A DNA stretch of 64,000 bases from Streptomyces cupreus (GTDB taxonomy: Bacteria > Actinomycetota > Actinomycetes > Streptomycetales > Streptomycetaceae): the NCBI RefSeq assembly GCF_014257025.1, contig NZ_JACMSF010000038.1:1-64000 (forward strand), written 5' to 3'. Position 1 is the stretch's first letter. Every line of letters starts with the position of its first letter. The notes below the pieces were generated by a model. That model was not told where the DNA came from. It made no database searches and was given only the letters and a program-made list of their open reading frames with translations. Below, piece by piece: positions 16,361 to 24,428 of the stretch. Position numbers and translations under genes: made by a program.

Positions 16361-17559
16361 GACGGGGAGCCTACGTGGGCCTGCTCGGGGTTCTCCGGGC
16401 TGCGGGGCCGGGGAAGCGCCGCGCGGTCGGCCCGCCGTACACGCACGCGTGCCGCCCAGGCGCCCAGGCGGCGCAGGAACGTCGTCGGCAGGAAGACCGC
16501 GTCCGCCGCGATCATCGCCAGCGAGAAGAACGGCAGGCCCAGCACGACGGCGATCACCGCGTGCTCGAAGATCATGGCGGCCAGCAGGACGTTCTTGACC
16601 CGCCGGTTGAACAGCGTGAACGGAAAGGCGACCTGGACCAGGACCGTCCCGTACGTCACCAGCATCACCATGGTGCCGCTGGCCGAGAGGGCGTCGGCGA
16701 GCGCGGGCCAGGGGGAGAAGTAGTCCAGGTGCAGCGGGTAGTAGACGGCGGTGCCGTCCTGCCAGCGGGAGCCCTGGATCTTGTACCAGCCTGCGGTGGC
16801 GTAGATCAGACAGGCCTCGGCCATGATCACGAACAGGGCGCCGTTATGCACGATGTTCGCGATCACGTCGAGCAGGACGCGCGGTTCGGCGGTGCGCGCC
16901 CGGTGCCCGACGACCCACCACACGGCCTGGGCGATCCATACCGTCCACAGGATGAGCGGCACGGTCAGGTCGCCGTCGAGCCGGCCCGCGAGCGTGGCCG
17001 CGACCAGCACGAATCCCAGTACGGCCCACAGGGCGGGCCCCACCCGGTCGGTCACCCGCTCGCCACGCGCGCGTGCCGCCTGTTCCCGGTCCGCCCTGCG
17101 CGCGTCCAGGGACCAGACCCGGCCGCAGCGGGTGAAGACCAGGTACATCGACATCAGATGCAGGACGTTGTCGCCGCCGTCTCCCATGAAGATGGAGCGG
17201 TTCTGCAGCGAGAGCACGCCGACCATGAACAGGACGGACATCGTGCGGGTGCGCCAGCCGAGCAGGAGCAGGACGGCGAAGAGGACGGCGAGGGCGTAGA
17301 CCACCTCGAACCAGAGGCGGCCGTCGGTCCAGATCAGCGCCGTGAAGGCGCCGTTCGTGCCGATCAGCTGCTGGGCGAGGTCGAAGCTCCAGGGGCCGCC
17401 GGGGCCGTACAGCTCGTGGCGGTGGGGCAGCTCCCGCAGCAGGAAGAGCAGCCAGGTCGCGGCGAAGCCGATCCGGACCACGGCCGTCTGGTACGGGCCG
17501 AGGGCGCACTCGGTGACCCGGGCGATGCCGGCCGAGAGCGCGAGGGCGAAGCGGTTCAT
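16357..17559 (-). CDS. HTTM domain membrane protein
   Basis: 400 residues with multiple membrane segments (about eight) of the HTTM family, which resembles the membrane part of vitamin K-dependent gamma-carboxylase and SdpB. Recognisable stretches are VVRIGFAATWLLFLLRELPH at the start and the SRWQDGTAVYYPLH loop near residue 265. It follows the DUF5819 gene with a four-base overlap, a pairing that recalls SdpA-SdpB, the two proteins needed to mature the Bacillus SDP toxin. The role here is unknown. The C-terminal 40 residues are basic and probably cytoplasmic. Confidence 0.82.
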   Translation of the reverse strand: MNRFALALSAGIARVTECALGPYQTAVVRIGFAATWLLFLLRELPHRHELYGPGGPWSFDLAQQLIGTNGAFTALIWTDGRLWFEVVYALAVLFAVLLLLGWRTRTMSVLFMVGVLSLQNRSIFMGDGGDNVLHLMSMYLVFTRCGRVWSLDARRADREQAARARGERVTDRVGPALWAVLGFVLVAATLAGRLDGDLTVPLILWTVWIAQAVWWVVGHRARTAEPRVLLDVIANIVHNGALFVIMAEACLIYATAGWYKIQGSRWQDGTAVYYPLHLDYFSPWPALADALSASGTMVMLVTYGTVLVQVAFPFTLFNRRVKNVLLAAMIFEHAVIAVVLGLPFFSLAMIAADAVFLPTTFLRRLGAWAARVRVRRADRAALPRPRSPENPEQAHVGSPS

Positions 17560-18263
17560 GCCGGATCCCCCTCGGCCTCGTCCTCGGGGACCTCCCACCA
17601 GGGCAGCTCCCGGTACATCGGCTTGTCCGACACCTGCTCCTGGCTCCACTCGGGCGGGCGGACGTTGGTGGTGCGGGAGCGGATCTGGACGCGCTCGACG
17701 AGTCCCCCGGGTCCGGCCGCGTCCTCGCGGTCCAGGCGCAGGACCACGATCCGGCGCAGATACGACTCGGCGAGGTCGCCGCGCAGGCCGACCGGGCGGT
17801 TGTCGTTGTCGTGGGTGGCGACGAGGAAGTCCCAGGCGCGGCGCAGTTCGTTCTGCTGGGTGTGGCTCGGCAGGAGGTTGCCGTCGATGTCCCGGCCGTC
17901 GTGGGCGGACAGGTCGTACCAGCCGGTGGTGCGTATGCCGCCGTCCGGCTCGCGGATCTCGGCGCGTACCTGGACGGCGATGTTCTGCTGGAGCGGGTTG
18001 GGCGCGAAGAGCTTCCAGTTCTGCTCGAACTCGGGATAGATCCAGTCCTCGATGGCCGGGCCGTGCTTCTTGCTGACCGTGTTCGATGGCGCGACGTGCA
18101 GGAAGACCATGCCTATGTGCACACAGACGGCCACCGCGACGACGGCGAGCGCGAGGGCGGCGGCGATCTGGTAGCGCAGGGAGAGGGCGGCCACGCCTTT
18201 GCGGGGCGCGGGCTCGGGCCCCGGCCCGTGGCGGGCGTCGCCCGCTGTGTCGTACGCGTCCAT
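17556..18263 (-). CDS. DUF5819 family membrane-anchored protein (SdpA-like)
   Basis: 235 residues. A short cytoplasmic N-terminus is followed by one membrane segment (about 30-52), then an extracytoplasmic domain containing FEQNWKLFAPNPLQQN, the hallmark of DUF5819/SdpA-like proteins. The start ATG 18263 has a strong ribosome site (GGGAAAGGGGG). It overlaps the HTTM gene downstream, so the two products probably work as a membrane complex. Biochemical function is unknown. Confidence 0.82.
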   Translation of the reverse strand: MDAYDTAGDARHGPGPEPAPRKGVAALSLRYQIAAALALAVVAVAVCVHIGMVFLHVAPSNTVSKKHGPAIEDWIYPEFEQNWKLFAPNPLQQNIAVQVRAEIREPDGGIRTTGWYDLSAHDGRDIDGNLLPSHTQQNELRRAWDFLVATHDNDNRPVGLRGDLAESYLRRIVVLRLDREDAAGPGGLVERVQIRSRTTNVRPPEWSQEQVSDKPMYRELPWWEVPEDEAEGDPA

Positions 18264-18408
18264 TCCGCCCCCTTTCCCGATCCCGGTCCCGGCAGCACCT
18301 CCCCGGGCGGCCCTGCCTCGGGGGGACACCTTACGGCGCCCGGCTCACGAAGAGGTCACGTCCGCCGAACGGCCGGTGGGCGGCTCAGTCCCTGCCGTTC
18401 CCTTCTTC

Positions 18409-18422
18409 TAGAACCTGTTCTA
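18409..18422. promoter_or_regulatory. KstR-type palindrome upstream of acyl-CoA dehydrogenase
   Basis: A perfect 14-bp palindrome TAGAACCTGTTCTA that fits the actinobacterial KstR operator pattern TnnAACnnGTTnnA. A -35-like TTGACG follows at 18425-18430. KstR represses steroid/lipid catabolic genes. The site lies 46 bases upstream of the GTG of the acyl-CoA dehydrogenase gene at 18469. Confidence 0.75.
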
Positions 18423-18468
18423 TCTTGACGCACCGTCAGATATCCGTGTGCGCGGGAGGGCAGGGACC

Positions 18469-19602
18469 GTGGACTTTTCCTTCACCGAGGAGCAGCAGGC
18501 GGCGGCCGAGGCGGCGCGGGGGGTGTTCGCCGGGGTCGCGCCGGACGCCGTGCCGAGTCCCGCGCTCACCCCGGGCGCGGTGGCCGAGGACTTCGACCGC
18601 GCGCTGTGGGCCCGGCTCGCCGACGCCGATCTGCTGAGCCTGCTGCTCGCCGAGGAGCACGGCGGGGCGGGGCTCGACGCCGTCGCGCTGTGTCTGGTGC
18701 TGCGGGAGGCGGCGGGGGTGCTGGCCCGGGTGCCGCTGCTGGAGCACAGCGCGGCGCTCGCCGTCCTCCAGGCGTACGGCGGTCAGGAGCTGACCTCCGG
18801 CCTGCTCGCACGGGCCGGGCGGGGGGAGGCCGTGCTGACCGTCGCCGCGCACGGGCGCACCGGGCACGATCCGGCGGAGCTCGCGGTGACCGCGCGGCGG
18901 GACGGTGCGGGGTGGGTGCTGGACGGTGCGCAGACGGCCGTTTCCTGGGCGTACGACGCCGATCTCGTCGTCGTTCCGGCGTGCGCGGACGGGGATCGGA
19001 CGGTCCTTGGGGTCGTACCGCGCGGGCATGCGGGGGTCGGTCTCGCCGAGCAGTACTCCACCAGCGGGGAGCGGCTCGGGGAGCTGCGCCTTGACTCCGT
19101 GCGGCTCGCGGAGCGGGATGTGGTGGAGGCGGAGGGGGCCTGGGAGCGGCTGCGGGAGCTGTTGACGGTGGGGACGTGTGCGCTGGCGCTCGGTCTCGGC
19201 AGCCGGGTCCTGCGGATGACCAGCGAGTACACGGGCAAGCGGGAACAGTTCGGCCACCCCCTCGCCACCTTCCAGGCGGTCGCCGTGCAGGCCGCCGACC
19301 GGTACATCGACCTACGCGCGATGGAGGCCACGCTCTGGCAGGCCGCGTGGCGGATCACCGCGCGGGCGCCGGGGGCGCTGCCGGTCGCCGGGGATGTCGC
19401 CGTGGCCAAGATCTGGGCCTCGGAAGGGGTACGGCGGGTCGTGCAGACGGCACAGCATCTGCACGGGGGGTTCGGGGCCGACGTCGACTACCCGCTGCAC
19501 CGGTATCACGCGTGGGCCAAACAGCTGGAGCTGGCGCTCGGGCCGGCGGCGGCGCACGAGGAGGCGCTGGGGGACTTGCTGGCCGCGCACCCCCTGGCCT
19601 GA
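18469..19602 (+). CDS. Acyl-CoA dehydrogenase
   Basis: 377 residues from GTG 18469, with GGGAGGGCAGGG upstream. It has the three-part acyl-CoA dehydrogenase fold: helical N-terminus (FTEEQQAAAEAARGVF, EEHGGAGLD), beta middle domain, and helical C-terminus with REQFGHPLATFQAVA and AQHLHGGFGADVDYPLHRY. The FAD-linked reaction introduces an alpha,beta double bond in an acyl-CoA. Active-site Glu of short-chain enzymes is not evident in the C-terminal part, as in FadE-type steroid dehydrogenases that work as heteromers. The KstR-like box upstream suggests a steroid or related substrate; this is inference. Confidence 0.88.
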   Translation: MDFSFTEEQQAAAEAARGVFAGVAPDAVPSPALTPGAVAEDFDRALWARLADADLLSLLLAEEHGGAGLDAVALCLVLREAAGVLARVPLLEHSAALAVLQAYGGQELTSGLLARAGRGEAVLTVAAHGRTGHDPAELAVTARRDGAGWVLDGAQTAVSWAYDADLVVVPACADGDRTVLGVVPRGHAGVGLAEQYSTSGERLGELRLDSVRLAERDVVEAEGAWERLRELLTVGTCALALGLGSRVLRMTSEYTGKREQFGHPLATFQAVAVQAADRYIDLRAMEATLWQAAWRITARAPGALPVAGDVAVAKIWASEGVRRVVQTAQHLHGGFGADVDYPLHRYHAWAKQLELALGPAAAHEEALGDLLAAHPLA

Positions 19603-19630
19603 GGCGGGGGCTATCTGGCCTGAGTCACGG

Positions 19631-19978
19631 CTACAGGACGAAGCCCTGCTCGCCCTCGTCCGTCACGACCGGTCGGCCCGCCGCCGCCCAGACCTGCATG
19701 CCGCCGTCGACGTTCACCGCGTCGATGCCCTGCTGGACCAGGTACATCGCGACCTGGGCGGAACGGCCTCCGGAACGGCAGATCACATTGACCCGGCCGT
19801 CCTGCGGGGCGGCCTCGGTCAGCTCGCCGTAGCGGGCGACGAACTCGCTGATGGGGATGTGCAGCGCCCCCTCGGCATGGCCCGCCTGCCACTCGTCGTC
19901 CTCGCGGACGTCCAGAAGGAAGTCGCCGTCCTTGAGGTCCGTGACCTCGACCGTGGGCACGCCTGATCCGAAATGCAT
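19631..19978 (-). CDS. Rhodanese-like sulfurtransferase
   Basis: 115-residue single-domain rhodanese. The active-site loop is CRSGGRS, with Cys about residue 67, and the N-terminal signature LLDVREDDEWQAGHAEGALHIP is typical. Such proteins carry persulfide sulfur. It lies three bases downstream of the J-domain gene stop-to-start region on the same strand, so co-transcription is likely. The specific acceptor is unknown. Confidence 0.9.
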   Translation of the reverse strand: MHFGSGVPTVEVTDLKDGDFLLDVREDDEWQAGHAEGALHIPISEFVARYGELTEAAPQDGRVNVICRSGGRSAQVAMYLVQQGIDAVNVDGGMQVWAAAGRPVVTDEGEQGFVL

Positions 19979-19981
19979 GGT

Positions 19982-20821
19982 TCAGACGCTACCGGAGGGT
20001 GGGGAGAGCAGTTCCGCCAGTTCCGCCTCACGTGCGGAAACATCCGCCAGCAACTGCTCCGCGATCTCCTCGAGCAGCTTGTCCGGGTCGTCCGGAGCGA
20101 GCTTCAGCATGGAGCCGATCGCGCTCTCCTCCAGCTCCCGTACGACCAAGGTGAGCAGCTCCTTGCGCTGGGAGAGCCACTCCAGGCGGGCGTAGAGCTC
20201 CTCGGCGGGGCTCGGTTGCCGGTCCTTGGGGGCCGGGCCCGCCGCCCACTCCTCGGCCAGTTCCCGCAGGAGGGCCTCGTCGCCCCGGGCGTACGCGGCG
20301 TTCACCCTGGTGATGAACTCCTCCCGGCGCGCTCGCTCCTCGTCCTCCTGGGCCAGGTCGGGGTGGGCCTTGCGGGCGAGCTCGCGGTAGAGCTTGCGGG
20401 CCTCCTCGCTGGGGCGCACCCGCTGCGGGGGCCGTACCGGCTGGTCCGTGAGCATCGCGGACGCCTCCGGGAACAGACCCTCGCCGTCCATCCAGCCGTG
20501 GAACAGCTCCTCGACCCCCGGCATCGGCATGACCCGCGCCCGCGCCTCCTGCGCCTTGCGCACGTCCTCCGGATCGCCGGAACGCGCGGCCCTGGCCTCG
20601 GCGATCTGAGCTTCCAGCTCGTCGAGACGGGCGTACATCGGGCCGAGCTTCTGGTGGTGCAGCCGGGAGAAGTTCTCGACTTCGACGCGGAAGGTCTCCA
20701 CGGCGATCTCGTACTCGATCAAGGCCTGCTCAGCAGCCCGAACGGCCCGCTCCAGCCGCTCCTCGGGCCGCGGGGCGGTCTCCTCGTCGGGCTGGGACTG
20801 ATCGGCTTCCGGGGTCGTCAC
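19982..20821 (-). CDS. J-domain-containing protein
   Basis: 279 residues. The N-terminal 90 residues are charged and predicted coiled coil (EERLERAVRAAEQALIEYEI...). A J-domain-like segment follows at about residues 135-180 with KLYRELARKAHPDLAQ, keeping the HPD motif needed to stimulate DnaK ATPase. The C-terminal 90 residues are again helical and acidic. The Gly/Phe and zinc regions of full DnaJ are absent. It is probably a specialised Hsp70 co-chaperone; the client is unknown. It precedes the rhodanese gene by three bases. Confidence 0.8.
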   Translation of the reverse strand: MTTPEADQSQPDEETAPRPEERLERAVRAAEQALIEYEIAVETFRVEVENFSRLHHQKLGPMYARLDELEAQIAEARAARSGDPEDVRKAQEARARVMPMPGVEELFHGWMDGEGLFPEASAMLTDQPVRPPQRVRPSEEARKLYRELARKAHPDLAQEDEERARREEFITRVNAAYARGDEALLRELAEEWAAGPAPKDRQPSPAEELYARLEWLSQRKELLTLVVRELEESAIGSMLKLAPDDPDKLLEEIAEQLLADVSAREAELAELLSPPSGSV

Positions 20822-20957
20822 CCGCCCAGCCTAGGCCACCGCTCGACCGCACCGGTCGGGCGATCACGACTTCGGGGCTTCGGGACAGTCGGCCGGGACA
20901 GCTCCACCTGGAACTCCCGTCGGCTCACCGACCCCCGCCCGTCGGGCTCGGCGTACC

Positions 20958-22439
20958 TCACACCCCCGTCTCCGCCGCGATCCTCCCCGCCCGTACCGCC
21001 GTCACCAGGTCCGCGTGGTCTGCTTCCGTGCGGTCGGCGTAGGACACCGCGAAGGTTGCCATCGCCTCGTCCAGTTCCTCGTTCTTGCCGCAGTAGCCCG
21101 CGATCACACGCGGGTCCGCGCTGTGGGTGTGGGCTCGGGCGAGGAGGGCGCCGGTCATGCGGCCGTAGTCGTCCAGTTGACCGGGGGAGAGAGCCGCCGG
21201 GTCCACGCTGCCCTTGCGGTTGCGGAACTGGCGTACCTGGAAGGGGCGGCCCTCGACCGTCGTCCAGCCCAGGAGGATGTCGCTGACCACCTGCATGCGC
21301 TTCTGGCCCAGGACCACTCGGCGGCCCTCGTGTTCCACCTTCGGGGTGTCGAAGCCGGCCGTCGCCAGGTGCGGGAGGAGGGCGGAGGCGCGGGCCTCCT
21401 TCACCTGGAGGACCAGAGGTTCGCCTCGATGGTCGAGGAGGAGGACGACGTAGGAGCGGGTGCCCACACTGCCCGTGCCCACGACCCGGAACGCCACGTC
21501 GTGCACCGCGTGCCTGGCCAGCAGCGGAAGACGGTCCTCCGAGAGCGTCGCGACGTACTCCTCCAGCGACGCGGCCACCGCCGCCGCCTCCTCGTCCGGT
21601 GTCCGGCTCAGTACCGGCGGTGCGGCCACGAAGCGACGGCCGCCGTCCTCGGTCGGCTCCGTCGACTTCGCCGCGAACCGGCCGCTGGTGTTGGAGCGCG
21701 CCTTCTCGGCCACCCGCTCCAGCGTGCCGAGGAGGTCATGGGCGTCGGTGTGGGAGACCAGTTCCTCGTCCGCGATGGCGTTCCACGCGTCCAGCACCGG
21801 GAGCTTGGCGAGCAGCCGCATCGTCCGCCGGTACGCCCCCACCGCGTCGTGCGCCGCCTTGCGGCAGGTGTCCTCGGACGCGCCCGCCTCCCGGCCCGCG
21901 AGCACCAGCGAGGCCGCGAGCCGCTTCAGGTCCCACTCCCAGGGTCCGAGCAGCGTCTCGTCGAAGTCGTTCAGGTCGATGACCAGGCCGCCGCGGGCGT
22001 CGCCGTACAGACCGAAGTTCGCCGCGTGGGCGTCGCCGCAGATCTGGGCGAGGACGCGGGTCATGGGGGTGCGGGCCAGGTCGTGGGCCATCAGGCCGGC
22101 CGAGCCGCGCAGGAAGGCGAAGGGCGTCGCCGCCATCCGGCCCACCCGAATCGGCGTGAGCTCGGGGATACGGCCGCGGTTGGACTCCTCCACCGCCGCG
22201 AGCGCGTCGGGGCGGCCCGGGTCCAGATCGAGGAGTGCGTGCGTACTGCGCGGAACACGGTCCCGCAGGGCCTTGCCCTCCTGCTTCGCGGCGCCGTTCC
22301 CCGGCCACTCGGCGAATCCGCGCACCCGGGGCAGCCGCCGGGACCCCGCGCCTTCCTCCGAGGTCGCCCTCGCACCGACGTCGACCACACCGACCGCCTC
22401 CCCCGCACCCGAACCGCCTCCGGCCCGCACGAACATCAA
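20958..22439 (-). CDS. DUF2252 family protein
   Basis: 493 residues. The C-terminal 430 residues match DUF2252, a kinase-fold-like family widespread in actinobacteria: FLRGSAGLMAHDL, CGDAHAANFGLYGD, DLNDFDETLLGPWEWDLKRLAAS and LLLDHRGEPLVLQVKEA are characteristic. The CGDAHAANF-DLNDFDE pair resembles the HxDxxxxN/D catalytic pattern of aminoglycoside phosphotransferase-like kinases. Function is unknown. The N-terminal 60 residues are poorly conserved, so the true start may be further in. It marks the last core gene before the accessory cluster. Confidence 0.85.
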   Translation of the reverse strand: MMFVRAGGGSGAGEAVGVVDVGARATSEEGAGSRRLPRVRGFAEWPGNGAAKQEGKALRDRVPRSTHALLDLDPGRPDALAAVEESNRGRIPELTPIRVGRMAATPFAFLRGSAGLMAHDLARTPMTRVLAQICGDAHAANFGLYGDARGGLVIDLNDFDETLLGPWEWDLKRLAASLVLAGREAGASEDTCRKAAHDAVGAYRRTMRLLAKLPVLDAWNAIADEELVSHTDAHDLLGTLERVAEKARSNTSGRFAAKSTEPTEDGGRRFVAAPPVLSRTPDEEAAAVAASLEEYVATLSEDRLPLLARHAVHDVAFRVVGTGSVGTRSYVVLLLDHRGEPLVLQVKEARASALLPHLATAGFDTPKVEHEGRRVVLGQKRMQVVSDILLGWTTVEGRPFQVRQFRNRKGSVDPAALSPGQLDDYGRMTGALLARAHTHSADPRVIAGYCGKNEELDEAMATFAVSYADRTEADHADLVTAVRAGRIAAETGV

Positions 22440-22511
22440 CTCGTGCCGACGGTACAGCGGGGGGACGGAAACGCGTCAGCCCCTGTGGACAACCCGGGGC
22501 CTGTGCAGGTG

Positions 22512-22787
22512 TCAGCGTGGCCCGGCCCGGTCTCCCCGCGCGCTCAGAAACGCCGTGAACGCCTCGATCACCAGCCGCAGCGACGCCTCCACGGCCGCGT
22601 CCCCGTCCGCGGTGGCCGCGGGGCGGGCGACCACGGCGCCCGACTGCCTGCCCCGGCCCGTCTCCAGGTACGCCAGGACGTCCTCGGCCCGCAGCGGCGC
22701 CCCGTCCGCGGGGCGGGGCAGGGCGTCGAGCAGACCTTGCAGGGTGTCGAGCAGCTGCCGCCGTTCCGCGGCGGTTTCGCGATTCAT
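22512..22787 (-). CDS. Small hypothetical protein downstream of creD-like gene
   Basis: 91 residues from ATG 22787. It begins MNRETAAERRQLLDTLQGLLD and is mostly helical with a basic end; no motif I recognise. It lies 72 bases downstream of the creD-like gene on the same strand and could be the last gene of that operon or a core gene next to DUF2252. A TTG at 22814 is an alternative start. Confidence is limited by length and lack of homology recognition. Confidence 0.5.
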   Translation of the reverse strand: MNRETAAERRQLLDTLQGLLDALPRPADGAPLRAEDVLAYLETGRGRQSGAVVARPAATADGDAAVEASLRLVIEAFTAFLSARGDRAGPR

Positions 22788-22859
22788 ACCCCCAGGCTGG
22801 TGAAGAGTGGTCAAGGACCGTTCAAGGAGCCGCCAACGGCTGAGGTCCGGGGCATGTGC

Positions 22860-24311
22860 TCATGCTGCCGACCGGTCGGGGACGGACGTACCGAGAACCG
22901 CCGTGTCCCGTACGACCGTCCCCGTGCCCACCGCCCGGTCCACCAGGCCCGGAGCGGCACCCACGTACCGTGCCGGATCCAGCAACGCCTCCAGCTCCGC
23001 CGCGGTCAGATGCCGCGTCACCTCATCGGCCGCCGCGAGGACCTCCGCCAGGCCCGTCCCACGGTCCGCCGCCTCGTGCGAGGCCCGCGTCAGCAGCGCC
23101 CGCGCCTCAGCCTTGCCGAGCAGCGGGGTCAGTACGGCCGCGATCCGCTCGGAGACGATCTGTCCCCCCGTCAGGTCGAGGTTCGCGCGCATGCGCCCGG
23201 CGTCGACCGTGAGGCCCTCCAGCAGCTCAGCCGCCGTGTGCGCCGAACCGCCCGCCAGCCGCAGGCACTCCCGCAGAGGCCCCCACTCCGCGTGCCAGGC
23301 ACCGCCCGAACGCTCGTCCTCCGCGAGCATCGTGCCGTACAACACGGCGGCGAGCTGTGGGACTTGGAGCGCGGCCGAGCGCATCAGCGTGGCGAGCACC
23401 GGGTTCCGCTTGTGCGGCATGGCCGAGGAGGCGCCGCGTCCGGCCACCGCCGGTTCGGTGACCTCGCCGACCTCGGTGCGGGCCATCGACTGGACGTCGA
23501 CGGCGATCTTGCCCAGCGCGGAGGTGAGGTAGGCACACACCGCGCCCGTGTCGGCTATGGGTGTCCGCAACACATGCCAGGGCAGTGCGGCCGGGGCCAG
23601 GCCGGTCTCGCGCGCGTACGCCTCCACCAGGCGGTCGGCGTAGTCGTCGCCGGGGCCGCCGGCGTGTTCCAGATAGCCGGCGAGGGTGCCGGCGGCACCG
23701 CCCAACTCGACGGGCAGGGAAGCGGCCAGCTCGTCCAGGCGGCGACGGGCGTCGGTCACCAGCTGAAGCCAGCCGGCCGCCTTCAGGCCGAAGGTGGTGG
23801 GCACGGCGTGCAGGGTGAGGGTGCGGCCCGCCATCGGGGTGGCCCGGTGGGTGCGGGCCAGCCGCTCCAGGGCGGCGACGCAGCGGTCGAGGTCGGCGCG
23901 GACGAGTCCGGCGGCCCGCCGGACGATCAGCATCGTGGCCGTGTCCAGGATGTCCTGGCTGGTCGAGCCGCGGTGCACATACTCGGCGGCGGCCGGGTCC
24001 CGCGCGGCGACCACGGCGGTCAGCGCCTTCACGAACCCGACGACGGGGTTGGCCGTCTCCCGGGCCGCGTGGGCGAGGGCGACGAGGTCGAGGCGCTCGG
24101 GGTCGGCCGCGTCGACGATCGCGCGTGCCGCGGACTCCGGCACGGTGCCGAGGCGGGCCTGCGCCCGGACGAGCGCGGTCTCGGCCTCGACCATGGCCGA
24201 CAGCCAGGCCTCGTCGGACACCGCCGCCTCCACGGGCGTACCCGCCCGCACCGGGGACAGCAGCCCGGAGTCCACGAAGGACGAAGGCTCCGGGGAGAGA
24301 GGGATGGTCAT
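22860..24311 (-). CDS. creD: CreD-type nitrosuccinate lyase (aspartase/fumarase superfamily)
   Basis: 483 residues of the fumarase/adenylosuccinate lyase superfamily. Signature motifs are HRGSTSQDILDTA at residues 113-125 and GASSAMPHKRNPV at 293-305, which holds the catalytic Ser loop. By motif alone it could be a PcaB-type muconate cycloisomerase, but it directly follows a CreE-like flavoprotein gene. In cremeomycin, fosfazinomycin and related clusters this pair makes nitrous acid: CreE oxidises aspartate to nitrosuccinate and CreD eliminates nitrite, leaving fumarate. I infer the same here. A long inverted repeat separates it from the creE-like gene. Confidence 0.82.
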   Translation of the reverse strand: MTIPLSPEPSSFVDSGLLSPVRAGTPVEAAVSDEAWLSAMVEAETALVRAQARLGTVPESAARAIVDAADPERLDLVALAHAARETANPVVGFVKALTAVVAARDPAAAEYVHRGSTSQDILDTATMLIVRRAAGLVRADLDRCVAALERLARTHRATPMAGRTLTLHAVPTTFGLKAAGWLQLVTDARRRLDELAASLPVELGGAAGTLAGYLEHAGGPGDDYADRLVEAYARETGLAPAALPWHVLRTPIADTGAVCAYLTSALGKIAVDVQSMARTEVGEVTEPAVAGRGASSAMPHKRNPVLATLMRSAALQVPQLAAVLYGTMLAEDERSGGAWHAEWGPLRECLRLAGGSAHTAAELLEGLTVDAGRMRANLDLTGGQIVSERIAAVLTPLLGKAEARALLTRASHEAADRGTGLAEVLAAADEVTRHLTAAELEALLDPARYVGAAPGLVDRAVGTGTVVRDTAVLGTSVPDRSAA

Positions 24312-24344
24312 GGTTGGCTCCGATTTCCGGTGAAGGTTGGCGAT

Positions 24345-24404
24345 CGGCGGATCCGTGCCGGCCGGCCGCCGGTTCCCCGGCGTGTGCCTGGCACGGATCC
24401 GCCG
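24345..24404. terminator. Long inverted repeat between creE-like and creD-like genes
   Basis: Two perfect 15-base arms, CGGCGGATCCGTGCC (24345-24359) and GGCACGGATCCGCCG (24390-24404), enclose a 30-base GC-rich loop. It sits within the 117-bp gap between two genes that should be co-transcribed. It may be a partial terminator or mRNA processing/stability hairpin that sets the ratio of the two enzymes. No T-tract is present. Confidence 0.6.
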
Positions 24405-24428
24405 TTCGGCGTCCGTGACGCCCAGGTG

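Noticed and set aside
22860..24311. PcaB (3-carboxymuconate cycloisomerase) or adenylosuccinate lyase
   Set aside because: Shared superfamily motifs only; no protocatechuate or purine genes nearby, and the adjacent CreE-type flavoprotein gives a better explanation.
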